Shown here in pieces: positions 22,825 through 34,670 of a stretch of 64,000 bases of DNA; within the stretch, counting starts at the first letter, position 1; each line of letters opens with the position of its first letter. Location: the NCBI GenBank assembly GCA_946803715.1, contig CAMPET010000180.1, positions 73,038 through 137,037 of the forward strand, in the 5' to 3' direction. This DNA is from Beroe ovata (Eukaryota; Ctenophora; Nuda; Beroida; Beroidae). The position numbers and the translations under genes were made by a program. The notes beneath the pieces were generated by a model. The model ran no database searches, had not been told where the DNA came from, and saw nothing but the letters and a program-made list of their open reading frames with translations.

Positions 22825-25800
22825 NCCAGGTAATAACGAATAACAGAAGGTGAACTGTCTACACAGTATAGTCGTAACCTGCCATGGAAGGAATTGTGGC
22901 CGGAGTGAGATCTGTGGATGGGGGAATCTCACTTTCAAATATACCCTCCTGAGAATCCACCTGTAAATGAAGGAATTGTGCTGTCACTTGTTCATATTGA
23001 ATAGGGTGCAGCAAGTATTCATTAGGACAAAGAGCATATCAATAAATTGATGATATCACCCACATTCCCTTCTTCATCGAATAGTATCCTTGTATTAGCC
23101 TTGATGCCCTTCCTAAGGAGCGCTTTTGCTTTCGCCACTTTCGTCTTCCCCTTCTTCTTGGTCTGTCTCGGACCAATCTCCTCAATATTATCAGTTGACA
23201 GGCTGTCCATGACATTGCTATCCTTCTTCACTAGAATATCTTCCCTGGATGGAATGAACATCTTAGTACCTATGCTACGGAGAACTGATTTTCAATACTT
23301 ATGAGGAGCTCGTCAAGATACATCAGCTCATCCAACGTCATTAGATTGAACACCACGTCTTGATGGACACCACTACATCATCCCACACTTACTCATCAGA
23401 TGATTGATGACTCTCTTCATCGAATACCGGTTTATTATCGTCATCACCCCCCTCCCTCTCATCCTCTTTCGCGTTGTCATGCTCGCGATCCTGTAAAAAC
23501 AGGTGTTATTCAAACGTTTGTTCACCATGGTTGCATCGAGAAGTAACTGAAATAAGCAGGATTCTGCCAAGTTTTGATCAAAACTATGCGTCCATCATGG
23601 AAGTTGGAATGGGAAAATTATGATAAAGATGTACCTCCACTTCACCCCTCCTCTTATCAGCTTTCTTCACGAATCGCACTTTAGGAGCAGTAAGTAGCCC
23701 TAGAGATGCAGCATACGCCGCGAGGGGCAGACCCTCGACATTGAACACAGACTTATCACTCTGTAGAAATACACTACGGACATAGCTGACAAAACTCTTC
23801 CGTGCCCAGTGGTGTATTTCGGGACTCTCTGCACAGAGCGACTGTACCTTCTTCTGTATTGATACCTGTGAGTGACATGACGTCATAATTATCACGAAAA
23901 TACTAGAAGGAAACGAAAATTATGTGGGAAAGAATGATCCACAGCAAATACTCACTACTCAGCAAATACTCACTACTCAGCAAATACTCACTACTCAGCA
24001 TATACTCACTACTCAGCAAATACTCACTACTCAGTATTATATTTGGTACATCGCATAATAACCCGCGCACACCTGTTTTTGAGGGTTGACTCGTATCTTA
24101 GTGAGAGTGACACCGTGATTGGTCAACTTCTCCACCATGGCAAGCTCTGACGGCAGGAACATGGCGAGACTGTTGCCGGTCTTGTAGTACCTAGCAGTTC
24201 GTCCTGACCTGATGTGTTCTTGTGAACTATCATATATGATTCAAATTATCCCACACCCTGATTACCCACCTGTGTATGTAAGTCTCCACACCCTGATCAC
24301 CCACCTGTGTATGTAAGTCTCCACACCCTGATCACCCACCTGTGTATGTAAGTCTCCACATCCTCAGGACAGTCCAGGTGGACTACCCAATGAACTGCGG
24401 GGATATCAAGTCCGCGAGCTGCGATGTCTGTCGCAAGGAGAACGGCGGCTGTCTTGCGGCAGAACGCCTCGTAGATCCCAACTCGGCGGAGTTGTTTCTG
24501 TTTTCCGTACAGCGCGAGGACGGGTAAACCAGGTCTCAATTTACAGAGGACAGCATTGTGAAACTGTACCTGTGGGAAGTGGTGGTATAGCCCCATTAAC
24601 AGCCGACTCATGATACCTAGCCCGGAGCATGGCTGAACTCCCATATCACGGTCAACACGCTCAACTACAATATCCAGCCTTACACTGCAGTTACCTGTTT
24701 GCAGGAAGACATGAAGACAAGGATTTTGGAAGTGAGATGAGACTTGATGAACGCATAGAGGAGTTCCAGCTTTTCTGAGAGCTCCACCTCGATGTAAGAA
24801 TGAGATAGCTGCGCTGGACTCTTGTCAATATTAGCCGAGACAACCTTGCTGTCCTGAAATGTGGGATGAGATGAAGGAATGAGTGTGATTCAGGATCATA
24901 TAGGCTTCAAATAGGCAATAGAGAATGTTATTTCTGGGGAAGGGTCCCAAATTTTCAGACACTTTCAGCATCGTAACCCATTGTTCATTGGTCGAATTTT
25001 CACCACCTGATGCGTCATGTGAAGAAGTTTGGCCATCGAGAATCGAGGCAGATCCCTTAGTTTTTCAGAAACCAGTTTTGAGATTTGGGACCCCTCCCCA
25101 ATAATGCTATTCTCCATTCGTTGAATATTGTCACTTACCTTGAGAGACAGATTAGCTAGTTTAACTATCTTCGGATTGCTAAGAGTAGCGGAGAAGAGCA
25201 GAGTTTGTCGGTCTGAAGGCAAGTTCTCGAGTATGTACTTCATAGCCCGAGCAAATCCTAGATCAAGTATGCGGTCTGCTTCGTCTAGCACTGAAATATT
25301 CACGTAAACCCTCTGAAATCTGATGGGTGTGTCCCTACACATCTGTAGGTGAAGTTATGAGGTTACAACGGATATCGCTAGCATAAGAATACAAAATTAC
25401 AGGAGGATGAAATGCTAGCTTCATGCTATCGTAACCTAGAACTTGGAGGAGGTCGCAATTGAATCCCGCCGTCTGATCCATATGCTGTAGTAAGCGCCCT
25501 GGGGTTGCTATGACAATGTTAGTTTTGAGTATGCTCCTCCTTTCCTCCTCGACACTCTTCCCACCAATTATGAGTCCAGCCGAGAAATCATGCCGGGAAC
25601 CTATCTACAGAACGGAAAGCGTGATGAATATGCAGATTTACATTTTCGAAGTTAGGATAGGTATTTCGCAATTACAAAGTTGCGTATGAGGACTACTACA
25701 TAACTGCTGAGTGCTGACTAATACTACAGAGGACTATACTACAGAACTGCTGACCTTTCTGAGGACCTCGAAGATCTGATAAGCGAGTTCCCGGGTGGGT

Positions 25801-26439
25801 GTGATGATGAGTGCACCCACTCCCGTGCTGGCAGCCCACTTTTCTCTCCAGAGTAGCTCCAACACTGGGACCAGGAAGCCGAGAGTCTTCCCACTCCCCG
25901 TCACAGCTTCAGCCTGGGTGATTATACTCAGTGAATATCATGATTGATAGCACGCGCACACAGTTCACGGATAGATGATACAATCAAGATCACAAAAACC
26001 ACGATCACGCAGTTAGCACGTTTACCAATCACACCAAAACGATCACGCGGGTAACACGTTGACCAATCACACCAAAACGATCACGCACCTGAAGGTCAGA
26101 TCCCCGGAGACAGTGTGGAATGGAAAGTCTCTGAATATCGGTGAGATTGACAAATCCAGCAGACTCTAATCCCGCTAGTGTTCTCAAGGAGAGTGGGAGA
26201 TCAGAGAACTTCACAAGACTTTCACTCCGTATCTAAAATTGAATGGATGGTAAACACCAATGTAATATGTATAATACTGATTCAATCGTTCAAGAACTCG
26301 TGAAAAATCAAGATTTGGATGAAAATAAACGCACACTGGCATAGCGGGAAGTGCATTCACTGATTTCCTTATCGTAACGTTCCCTGAGATCTTTCTTGTT
26401 TGAGAGCTTCTTCTTTTTGCCCCTGGCTGACGCGTGCAT
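22197..26439 (-). CDS. DDX10: DEAD-box RNA helicase DDX10/Dbp4, 738 residues
   Basis: DDX10 (yeast Dbp4) remodels RNA in the early pre-ribosome and is nucleolar. Fourteen exons (26439-26335, 26232-26089, 25913-25755, 25604-25436, 25290-25139, 24853-24695, 24569-24340, 24208-24073, 23865-23635, 23490-23393, 23274-23064, 22960-22879, 22718-22624, 22442-22197) sum to 739 codons including stop. Motifs in order: Q motif FSDLP...TDIQRLSIP, motif I AVTGSGKT, Ia TPTREL, Ib [29 protein letters not shown], and VI HRSGRTAR. The C-terminal part holds the DDX10-specific [11 protein letters not shown] and a Lys/Glu-rich tail ([14 protein letters not shown]). It follows DHX8 on the same strand with 306 bp between stop and ATG. 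Oddities: a 35-bp triplication covers the donor of exon 7, and an inverted-repeat element fills the intron after exon 5. A poly(T) run (22797-22824) ends at an N in the intron between the twelfth and thirteenth exons. Confidence 0.93.
23940..24033. repeat. 18-bp tandem repeat in DDX10 intron
   Basis: Five copies of AGCAAATACTCACTACTC lie in the intron between exons 8 and 9 of DDX10. Confidence 0.9.
24266..24370. repeat. 35-bp triplication carrying a DDX10 splice donor
   Basis: On the minus strand the end of DDX10 exon 7 (GAGACTTACATACACAG, then GTGGGTGATC) is repeated three times with a 35-bp period. The donor points fall after 24340, 24305 and 24270. Only the first keeps the frame into exon 8, because 35 is not a multiple of three. 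Confidence 0.85.
24919..25115. mobile_element. MITE-like element with ~32-bp terminal inverted repeats, copy 1
   Basis: The left end TAGAGAATGTTATTTCTGGG, continuing GAAGGGTCCCAAA, is mirrored at the right by TTTGGGACCCCTCCCCAATA, continuing to ATTCTCC. The size is about 197 bp with no ORF. It lies in the intron after DDX10 exon 5. A second copy in the same relative structure is at 56066-56269. Confidence 0.85.
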
Positions 26440-26744
26440 CTTCTAATTCAATCTAATTGACATATCCTGAGACAGCATAACTAGAATGAGAAATTGACAA
26501 GAAGGGAGCAATATAGGTTTCAATTGTGTAGAATATCGGATATCGATGGCAGGAATGATAGTCTAACCACAACCACAATGAAAGGGACTGTGAACCTACT
26601 CAACAATGTATCTTTATCACTATGAATTTCAAGAAATTCCTTATTCAATGATTGAAACTTTAAAGCATTTCATATCAGATAAAGCAGTTTCATTTTCATT
26701 CTCAACGTTTAGTCTTCATACTCCCAATCCCAGACGACGAAATA

Positions 26745-29700
26745 TCATTTGCCTCTCCTGAAACTACGAGAAATACGCCAAGCATTCGGTTCTTCATATT
26801 TGTTAAACAAGGGTTCGATTTTCTCAGCCTTTTTATTCTTGCTGAGTTTTGTCTGATCAGCCTGCTTGAAGAATGTCGGCGCTAGCTCAACAAGCCACTT
26901 AGCATCAATGGCAGTGCACTCTCTCATGTATTCCTTGGTGGTTAGAACCAACTCGTGATACACAACCCAGTCTGGTTGTCTCTGATAGAGTGAACTGGAG
27001 GGGTGGATGTACACAACCTGATTATCTACAACTGTTTTGTAGCCCTCTTCTCGATCTTTCTTGGCAGCATTCCTAAAGTATCCCGAACAGATTGCTTTCT
27101 GGATCTTGGTTGTACTCCTCAGGCAAGACACCACATCTAACTTGTGTCGGTCCATTATACCTAGCATCTGTTTCCGCACATCTTGAGCCCGTTTCAGTGT
27201 CCGTGCTTGTACGAAGTTTTCGTAACACCAATGTGACGAGAATGCATTGTTTTTCCATGCATTGTACACCGCTAAGAGGGTCAGGTGATCTCCTTCCGGT
27301 TGATGAAACTTGGCTTTCTTCTGATCTGCAACTGTCTGCTTCTCTTTAGGTCTGTAGAACACATTCTGAACGGATAACATGGATACAATGGTGATGGCCT
27401 CATCACTACACCCGAGATGAACACTCTGGATCAGGAGTTTTGAGAGTTGGGGCTCAAGAGGAAACTCAGCCATACGTCTCCCCAACTTTGTGAGAAGTCC
27501 TTCATCATCAAGTGCGCTGAGTGAGTGTAACTCTTCCATAGCTGTGATCATGGAATCTTTGGGTGGTGGGTCCATAAACTCAAATGATAGGAGGTCGTTT
27601 ATACCCATAGCTTTGAGAGCTAAGATAGTGCTGGCCAGGTTGGTTCTCTGTATTTCTGGTACAGCTGTGGGAAGCATCTCGTCGTTGTAAGCCCTCTCTG
27701 TGTACAATCGATAACACTTCCCCGGACCAGTCCGTCCAGCCCTGCCTTGACGCTGCTTCGCCTGTGCCTGTGAAATTGGGACAACAACCAGGGAGTCCAG
27801 ACCTGCTTTTGAGTTATACACCTTCTGCTTCACGAAACCCGGGTCAACTACATAGAAAATACCATCAATGGTGAGGGAGGTCTCTGCAATGTTGGTTGCA
27901 ATTACCACCTTCCTGCTACCAGGTGGAGCAGGGTCAAATATCCTGGTCTGCATCTCACTGGGCAGGGCACTGTACACGGGCAGGATGATAAGTTCTGGCA
28001 CATCGTCTCCCAGCATCTTCATCCGTTCATAGAGGATCTCAGCTGCCGTGTCTATCTCCTCCTGACCGGTGAGGAAGAGTAGGATGTCACCAGGTGGCTC
28101 AGTGAGATGAATCTGCATCACTGTGATGAGGGATGCGTCCAAATAGTCAGACTCCGGCTCCTTGGCGTAGAACACCTCGACTGGGAACATTCTCCCTGGA
28201 ATAGTGAAAATGGGAGCTTCGAAGAAGTATGTTGAGAACTTGGCAGCGTCAAGCGTGGCTGATGTTACAATGAGTTTGAGTTCTGGCTTCTTGAGAATGG
28301 CTTTCTTCATGAGACCAAACAAGACATCAGTCTGAACGGTACGCTCGTGTGCTTCATCAAGCATGATCACGGAATACTGGGTGAGATCAGGATCTATGAG
28401 ACATTCCCTCAACAACATTCCCTCTGTCATGTACTTTATCTTGGTGTGCTCGGTGGTACAATCCTCGAAACGGATCGTGTAACCGACATCCTCCCCAAGA
28501 CGGCACCCGAACTCCTCCGAAACACGTTTAGCCACGGACATTGCCGCCACTCTCCGCGGTTGGGTGCAGCCAATCTTCCCCTTCATGTGGTATCCCTCCT
28601 CATACATGTACTGGGTCATCTGAGTTGTCTTCCCACTACCTGTCTCCCCAATGACAACCAATATCTGATGCTGGTTGATAGCCTGGATAAGCTGAGCTTT
28701 CAGCTGGTAAATCGGCAATCCTTTCCTCTGTTCGATGATTGAAAGATCAGTTCGTTTACCGTAAGATATCTTCTTACCCCCAAACGCCGCTTTTTTCCAA
28801 TCGGGTTGCTCTTCTTGTTCTGGTGTCTTAAATTTCCCGTAGTTGTCTGCGGCAGCTGAAGCATTTGGAGTGGGGTCTTGATAGGAAGAAGGGGCGGCTG
28901 ATTCATCCTTCTTGCTATTCCTTGCCTCGGTCCTGACTTCTCGTCTCTCCTTAGCTAGTGCACTCTGAGTGGTGGCTGCCCGCTGGAGGGAACCATCAGG
29001 ATTCTTAATTATCCGAATGGGAGAATGCTGGACACTCAACTTAGTCTGACCCTTCAAGAACAGCGGTTCAACCTCGGCTAGTTCTATCTCCACCTCCTCA
29101 ATATCGGACCCATCTCCCTCGTCAACCTCGTCAATGCCAGGATACTCACTCTTGTCAAGAACACCCGCTGCTATCAGCTGTTTGATCTCCCATCGCTCAG
29201 GGGAAGTCAACCTGTTGACACCCGATTTACCCGGTTCATCCCCTTCTATGTCTTCTCTCAGTTGATTCAGCTCGGTATCAATCTTCGTTACTCGCTGAGA
29301 GTTTATCATAGGCTTCTTAGGATCCCGTGGATTCAGATCCTTTCCGGAGGCCTGGTCGACTTCTTTCATTGATAAACTGATCTTCTGACCTATGATGGTG
29401 AGAATTTTCACCCAAACTATGTCATTCTGCTGAACACAATCCTCAACCCTGTTTACTCTCTCATTTTTCAACTGAGATATGTGAACCAAGCCCTCGTTCT
29501 TCAAACCGTCGATCGCGACAAAGCACCCAAACTGCATCAACTTTTTCACCTTACCACGGTAGATTTTGCCCGCCTCCGGAACAACCTCCACAGGTTTGTG
29601 GTGGACAGGACTTCTCGACCTTCTCCTCTTGTTGTAGTAACGGTCAGTCTGCTGACTTCTATCTCTTGAGTTTGAACGTCTCCGTCTTTCTCGACTTCGA

Positions 29701-30371
29701 GATCTGTCCCGTGATCTCCGTCCCCTATCCCTCCTTCTATCCCCGCTTCTATTCCTTCTCCTGTCCCCACTCCTTTCTCTCCCATCTCTGCTCCTGTCTC
29801 TTCTATCTCTACCCCTATCCCCGCGTCTTTCCCGGCTCCTCGATCTCCTCTTTTCTCGACTTCCTGATCGATCCCTCCTCTCTGGTTTCCTCTCTGGAGA
29901 CCCTTTTTCTTCCCACTCACCAGCTTTGTCCTCATTCCCACTCTCCCATCCCTTCTCCTCCCCTTTAGTTGAGACATCATTAGAGGGAGCTAGCGCTTCC
30001 AACTCGGCAAGAGCATCAGTCACAACCTCTTTCTCGGCATCGGCAGCAAAGTGTCCATCAGGTATACACAGGGCGGGAAAATCGGAATCAGTTTGAGTGG
30101 GTTTCAGATCAGGTTTAGCTATATTCTTCTTAGTGAGAAGCGAAGGTTGCATTGTCTGAATAAGTCTGAATATGTTGTTAGCAAATGAGTCTGGGAACTC
30201 GGCGCCGTTTTTCTTGAGCAACAGTTTGAATTTTGGGAGTTTCTTCCCCTTCTTAGCGAGATTGATTATAAACTCAGCGAGATCTTTATCGTTGACATTC
30301 ATGTGGTTGTCGAGTTCCGTACATACTTTGGAGACAAGGGAGAGGTACTCGAGCTTTTCGAGGGCATCCAT
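26745..30371 (-). CDS. DHX8: DHX8/Prp22 DEAH-box pre-mRNA-splicing helicase, single exon, 1208 residues
   Basis: DHX8 (yeast Prp22) releases spliced mRNA from the spliceosome using ATP. One uninterrupted frame encodes the whole protein. The start is ATG 30371 ([20 protein letters not shown]), which aligns with the animal N-terminus; the frame is open upstream but has no earlier ATG. Domains: N-terminal helical module, an Arg/Ser/Asp/Glu-rich region (about residues 165-260), an S1 RNA-binding domain ([19 protein letters not shown]), then the helicase core with [45 protein letters not shown] and [12 protein letters not shown]. The winged-helix/ratchet and OB-fold C-terminus ends near [16 protein letters not shown]. 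Lack of introns stands out among intron-rich neighbours. SEM1 ends 247 bp upstream, and a pyrimidine-rich acceptor (CCCAATGTAG) lies 5 nt before the ATG. Confidence 0.97.
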   Translation of the reverse strand: MDALEKLEYLSLVSKVCTELDNHMNVNDKDLAEFIINLAKKGKKLPKFKLLLKKNGAEFPDSFANNIFRLIQTMQPSLLTKKNIAKPDLKPTQTDSDFPALCIPDGHFAADAEKEVVTDALAELEALAPSNDVSTKGEEKGWESGNEDKAGEWEEKGSPERKPERRDRSGSREKRRSRSRERRGDRGRDRRDRSRDGRERSGDRRRNRSGDRRRDRGRRSRDRSRSRERRRRSNSRDRSQQTDRYYNKRRRSRSPVHHKPVEVVPEAGKIYRGKVKKLMQFGCFVAIDGLKNEGLVHISQLKNERVNRVEDCVQQNDIVWVKILTIIGQKISLSMKEVDQASGKDLNPRDPKKPMINSQRVTKIDTELNQLREDIEGDEPGKSGVNRLTSPERWEIKQLIAAGVLDKSEYPGIDEVDEGDGSDIEEVEIELAEVEPLFLKGQTKLSVQHSPIRIIKNPDGSLQRAATTQSALAKERREVRTEARNSKKDESAAPSSYQDPTPNASAAADNYGKFKTPEQEEQPDWKKAAFGGKKISYGKRTDLSIIEQRKGLPIYQLKAQLIQAINQHQILVVIGETGSGKTTQMTQYMYEEGYHMKGKIGCTQPRRVAAMSVAKRVSEEFGCRLGEDVGYTIRFEDCTTEHTKIKYMTEGMLLRECLIDPDLTQYSVIMLDEAHERTVQTDVLFGLMKKAILKKPELKLIVTSATLDAAKFSTYFFEAPIFTIPGRMFPVEVFYAKEPESDYLDASLITVMQIHLTEPPGDILLFLTGQEEIDTAAEILYERMKMLGDDVPELIILPVYSALPSEMQTRIFDPAPPGSRKVVIATNIAETSLTIDGIFYVVDPGFVKQKVYNSKAGLDSLVVVPISQAQAKQRQGRAGRTGPGKCYRLYTERAYNDEMLPTAVPEIQRTNLASTILALKAMGINDLLSFEFMDPPPKDSMITAMEELHSLSALDDEGLLTKLGRRMAEFPLEPQLSKLLIQSVHLGCSDEAITIVSMLSVQNVFYRPKEKQTVADQKKAKFHQPEGDHLTLLAVYNAWKNNAFSSHWCYENFVQARTLKRAQDVRKQMLGIMDRHKLDVVSCLRSTTKIQKAICSGYFRNAAKKDREEGYKTVVDNQVVYIHPSSSLYQRQPDWVVYHELVLTTKEYMRECTAIDAKWLVELAPTFFKQADQTKLSKNKKAEKIEPLFNKYEEPNAWRISRSFRRGK

Positions 30372-30617
30372 CCTGACTACATTGGGAAACAGGGGATTAG
30401 AGAGGAGAGGGATCAATATCGCGAGTCAATAACAATACGTGATTGATGAATTGTTGCATGATCATTCAGACGGAAGAATCAATAATCGAGTAATTTCACA
30501 AATAAATCAAAAAAACTATTGAACAATTGTTGTTTTGCTGATGTTGTAAGGCAGAAGGGGTAAGGTTGATTGTAACAACAGTCCTTGTTACAAGTGGGTT
30601 GACAAGGAGTTGGTTTG

Positions 30618-31080
30618 TTAGTTCATGGCTTTCTTCTCGAGTTCCTCCTTCAGTTGCTTGGAAAAGTCATCCTCAATCTTGTCATCGTCCCAGTTGTCTT
30701 CCCAAACCTGGACGAATGTGTACTGCTAGTATGGATATTATCCATTTGACAACACGCAATACTAGCCGAACATGGTGTCAGCGGGAAGGAGTGGTGTCAG
30801 TCGAAACTGGTAAAAGTGCTGTCAGCGTGCAGTTGTGTTAACACCTCATTCCGTGGATGAACCGCTTCTATGAAGAGTCGTACCATTGGCAAGTTATGTC
30901 AAATGTCGGAACAAATTATAGGACGCTGGTGTCAAATGTCAATCCAATGACGGTGTCAAGACATACCTGAAGATCTGACTGCTCCGTTTCCTCCTGCTGC
31001 CATTCCTCAACCGGGAATTCCTCAAACTCATCATCCTCCTCCAGCTTACCGAGATTCGGCTTCGCCTCACCCTTTGTCAT
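30618..31080 (-). CDS. SEM1: SEM1/DSS1 proteasome lid subunit, 67 residues
   Basis: SEM1 (DSS1, yeast Sem1/Rpn15) is a small acidic disordered protein of the 26S proteasome lid and also partners BRCA2 and TREX-2. Two exons (31080-30967, 30707-30618) encode 67 residues, near the usual 70. The hallmark acidic-hydrophobic clusters are present: [15 protein letters not shown] and [19 protein letters not shown], followed by a C-terminal helix. Both junctions are GT-AG, phase 0. The ATG is preceded at 5 nt by a branch-point-like CTAAC and acceptor CTGCAATAG. NOC2L ends 240 bp upstream on the same strand. Confidence 0.96.
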
Positions 31081-31320
31081 GATTCCTATTGCAGGAAGAA
31101 TCTGTGTTAGGTATCATGGCTATCGTGACCCACTGTTATCTTTGTTCGACAAGGTGATATAACAGGGCATGATGAAACGCACATTAAAACGCATAACTCC
31201 CAGTAAAAATGTTGATTTAAAAGAATTAAAATTGCGGGAGAAGTATCATAATAACTTACATCAGTCATAAAATTATCAACGGTACTAAACGCAGAATGAA
31301 GTTGATGACAACAACTGCTA

Positions 31321-34181
31321 TCAGTCTGACAACACGATATCTTCAACTAAATCTCCAGGGTCGGCAACATCCTTAGCTTCTGGAGTAGAACTCGACATTT
31401 CCTTCTTCTTTTTCCTTTTCTTCTTAGGTTTATTATCGTCTGAAATTGTGGAATCATCGACTGCTTTAGATTTCCCTGATTTAGATTTCGCCTTCTTAGG
31501 CTTAGGCTCCTCATCATTTTCAATTTCTGGTTCCTCATCTGCCGTCTCCTCAACTTCCACCTCATCCTCTTTCCCTTCCTCCTCCTCTGCCATCTTATTC
31601 TCCGCCGCTTGCTTAGCCTGGACAGTCCTGTGGATTCTCAACCAGTTATTGAAATACTTTGTCAACGCTGACTCTGGTAGCTCCTCTTCCCACGCAGTTA
31701 CTTGCTCCAGATCTTTAGGGGTAAACGTGACGCCGACCCTCCGTTCCGTTATGTCACGCGACACTTCCGCCATCTTCTCCAGTACGATCTTTATCTGACT
31801 CGTGTACTTCCCGTTGTTGCACTTCTTGTTGAACTTCTTGAGCCAGACGGTCACGGGGAAAGACACCTCGGGGAAAGCGATCGTCTGTGATAGCTGGGAA
31901 ACGTAATTGAGCAGCATTTCGTAGGTCAGATCAAAAACACCGTCTTGATAGGCCTTCGTCTTCTTGTAGCCCTTCGTTACCTGATATCATGAGTATTGAG
32001 TGGTAAGAAACGAGGGGAAACGAGACAATATTTACATTGTTCAATCAATCGGACATAATCCCAGTATGGCAAATTACCGAAATCAAAGTTAATCAGATCA
32101 GTAAATATTGGAGCAATGAGAAATGGTTTACAAGTTTACAGTGAAAAGACCCACATACCCTGAGAACACAGGTGAGATCGATGGGTTTGGTGGCGGGTGC
32201 CTTGTTGATTGTAGCACAGAAGTCCAGTACTCCCAGAAGCGGGTGTATGAGGGGGATATGCTTGTTAGTGGAGGCAGCCAGGTGGAGGAGAAGACGTATT
32301 GTGTGGAGTTGTAGAGGGAAGAAGCACGGAGAGGAGTGGAGTTTTACCACTCCTAGCATGATCTGAATAGAGAAGAAGGGGGAGGGGGGGGTTAACATGT
32401 GTGTAATCGGTACAATTTTACAAGAGATATTCCATTGAAGAGTGGATATATCCAAGTTACAGTTCACTATAATAATACCTGTATGAGTGGGAATATGAGA
32501 GGTTGCAAACACGCATCACAATCCTCGAGCACGGACACCCACAGGTGAAGACAGTTGATGTACTGCCAGTTGTACACGGACTCAACCTCCTTCTTACTAA
32601 TTATCACTGATCTCAGAGTTATTGCCAGCTGTCTGATGTACAAGAATCCCTGAAAAGTGGATTCGGTATGAAAATTCATATCATTAGTTCTAAATTTCGT
32701 GCTGTATCGACGTAACGTAGTGTAACAAAAGCAACAAGTACCGTAACGTATGTAACGGAAGGGTTGATTTTGAAGAGTTCCACCAGACTGTTTCTCATCA
32801 GGATGATATTATCCCGCGTCTTTGCGTTCATCATCTTGCTACACCTCGTGTACTCAGTGTACATCTTCTTCAGGATGTCTTCTAGGAAGGTGGGTAGCTT
32901 TACCACCAGCGCCTGGAGCAATGTCGCACTATAAGATCTGCTGAGGTGAACACAACTCTAGATCCGAAATTGTGATGAACAGTGAATATTAATACTAACT
33001 TGAATAGTGGTGAAGGCTACAACTCGGCTCAGTTCTGCTTTACTTCCCCACACTGTGATTAGCCCTCTTAGCAGCTTCTTGAGGTGACTAGAGAAGGCAG
33101 CATAGTACGATAGGAGTGTCTTACAGTGTCTCATAACAGCACACAGTACATCGTTACTCGTTAATAACCCTGGAGACAAGAAACAGAATCAAGAAAACAA
33201 TAAATTCATTTGGTTAAGAAATAGAAATGAAAACGAAGGAAATCCCCAAGACGAACCCAAATCACACCCATAAAACTCACCAAGCAACTCTGTCAAGTTG
33301 GACAGATACGACTTGAGTGACATCTTGACATTTCCCCACTTGGGCGAAGCAGTTGGGGTATTTCCCAAATGATGAACCAGCACTTCTGTACTCCGCTCTA
33401 GACACAACATCATAACCTTGTTCACTGTATCAGGATCGGTGATGGTATACTTCATCGCCGGGTCAATGTCATCTCCCTTTGCTGTGATGACCGCAGCGTG
33501 GAACGCTTTAACCAACTGTTTCCAAGTTGGGATACTCTTCCTTTTCTCGATGTTATCTTCCCATTTCCTCAGAAGAGCGGGAGTTACGGTGATTGAAGTG
33601 GAAGCAGCAGGTGCCTCTATTTCTTCCTCAACTACCATTTCTTCATCCTGAGCCTGATCTCCTTCTTCATGTTTAACGCCATCTGACGCTCCTTCTATTG
33701 CTGTTTTGTCTTCTTCATGTTTCTCGCTATCTGACACTTCCTCCTGACTGGAATCATCGCTATCGGACGCGTTATCTCCACTGAAATTCAGCAGTTCTGG
33801 ATCATTCTCTTGGAGAAATTTGAAAAACTCCGAGTCCTTCTCCTGGAGTCGTGATAACCCCTCCTTCACGTTACTGGAGTTAGGGATATTCTCCGCAGTT
33901 TGGCTCTTCGTTTCTGTGTCTTCTACAGCCTCCTGAATAGTTGTCTCTCTTTTAGCAGGTTTCACCACCTTTTTCTTCTTTTTCTTTGTCATAACTGGTA
34001 ATTCCTCAGCCATGTCTTTACCCTCACTCTCAGAATTACTTTCCATACCAATGGATGACATAAACTCATCAGCATTCAGATCTGAGAGCTTCTTGACGGT
34101 TTTCTTCTTCTTTTTCGTCTTAGGAACATCCAGTTTTTTCCTCTTCCGCTTCTTCTTTTCTTGACCCTGAACTTCAACCAT
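31321..34181 (-). CDS. NOC2L: NOC2-like nucleolar complex protein, 758 residues
   Basis: NOC2 escorts pre-60S particles from nucleolus to nucleoplasm together with NOC1/NOC3. Six exons (34181-33281, 33169-33000, 32912-32742, 32649-32479, 32362-32159, 31980-31321) sum to 759 codons including stop, close to the human length. The first exon has a Lys-rich start and acidic stretches with SDSDDSSQEE. The conserved NOC2 repeat-fold core contains AALVVKLPTF-like, FLYIRQLAITLRS, VYNWQYINCLHLW and LQLHTIRLLLHLA. The C-terminal tail has alternating acidic and KKKRKKKK runs and ends LVEDIVLSD. The ATG is 5 nt after a strong acceptor (CACACTTTTCTTAG). TMX2 ends 490 bp upstream on the same strand. Confidence 0.95.
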
Positions 34182-34670
34182 AGTGCCTAAGAAAAGTGTG
34201 GGAATTGATTCTTCAATTCTACAAAGCGCGCTAAAAACCGCCCGTGATGAACTTTGCCCCTTTTCGCGTCCTCCAAATATGACACTCTCAAAATGTGACC
34301 GGCCCACAATATGACATACTGGGAGAGACTTCTACTACACGAGCCACGACACTATTTTTACACACTACTAACTACAGCTCACCACTGAGAAATAAAGTCC
34401 TCAGAGGGAATGATAAGGATGAAATGAATGATCTGAGACAGAAAATCGGGTAATGAAATATGAAAGAGTTCTTGATCATGATACAAATCCGGGATAAATA
34501 CCTACTTTGCAAATATGTAAATCCAATGATTATAAAATAAGTGAAATATTGAAATATAAATAGGTTTATCTTAAGCCTCATGAATGAATGATTAAACTAA
34601 TCTCTACCGCTGTAACATCCACAAGTTGCACTTCCATTGCTGCACTTAGCAACAATTTCCAACTTCCCTA

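Noticed and set aside
23288-23392. Extra DDX10 exon reading [19 protein letters not shown]
   Set aside because: The exons on both sides join in frame without it, using the acceptor CCGTAG; it is better treated as intron.
23940-24033. Possible CRISPR array
   Set aside because: The 18-bp units are directly tandem without spacers and lie in an intron of a eukaryotic gene.
30372-30416. Upstream extension of the DHX8 frame
   Set aside because: The first codon of the longer frame is TTG and the extra residues do not match the family; ATG 30371 aligns with the known N-terminus and follows an acceptor-like AG.
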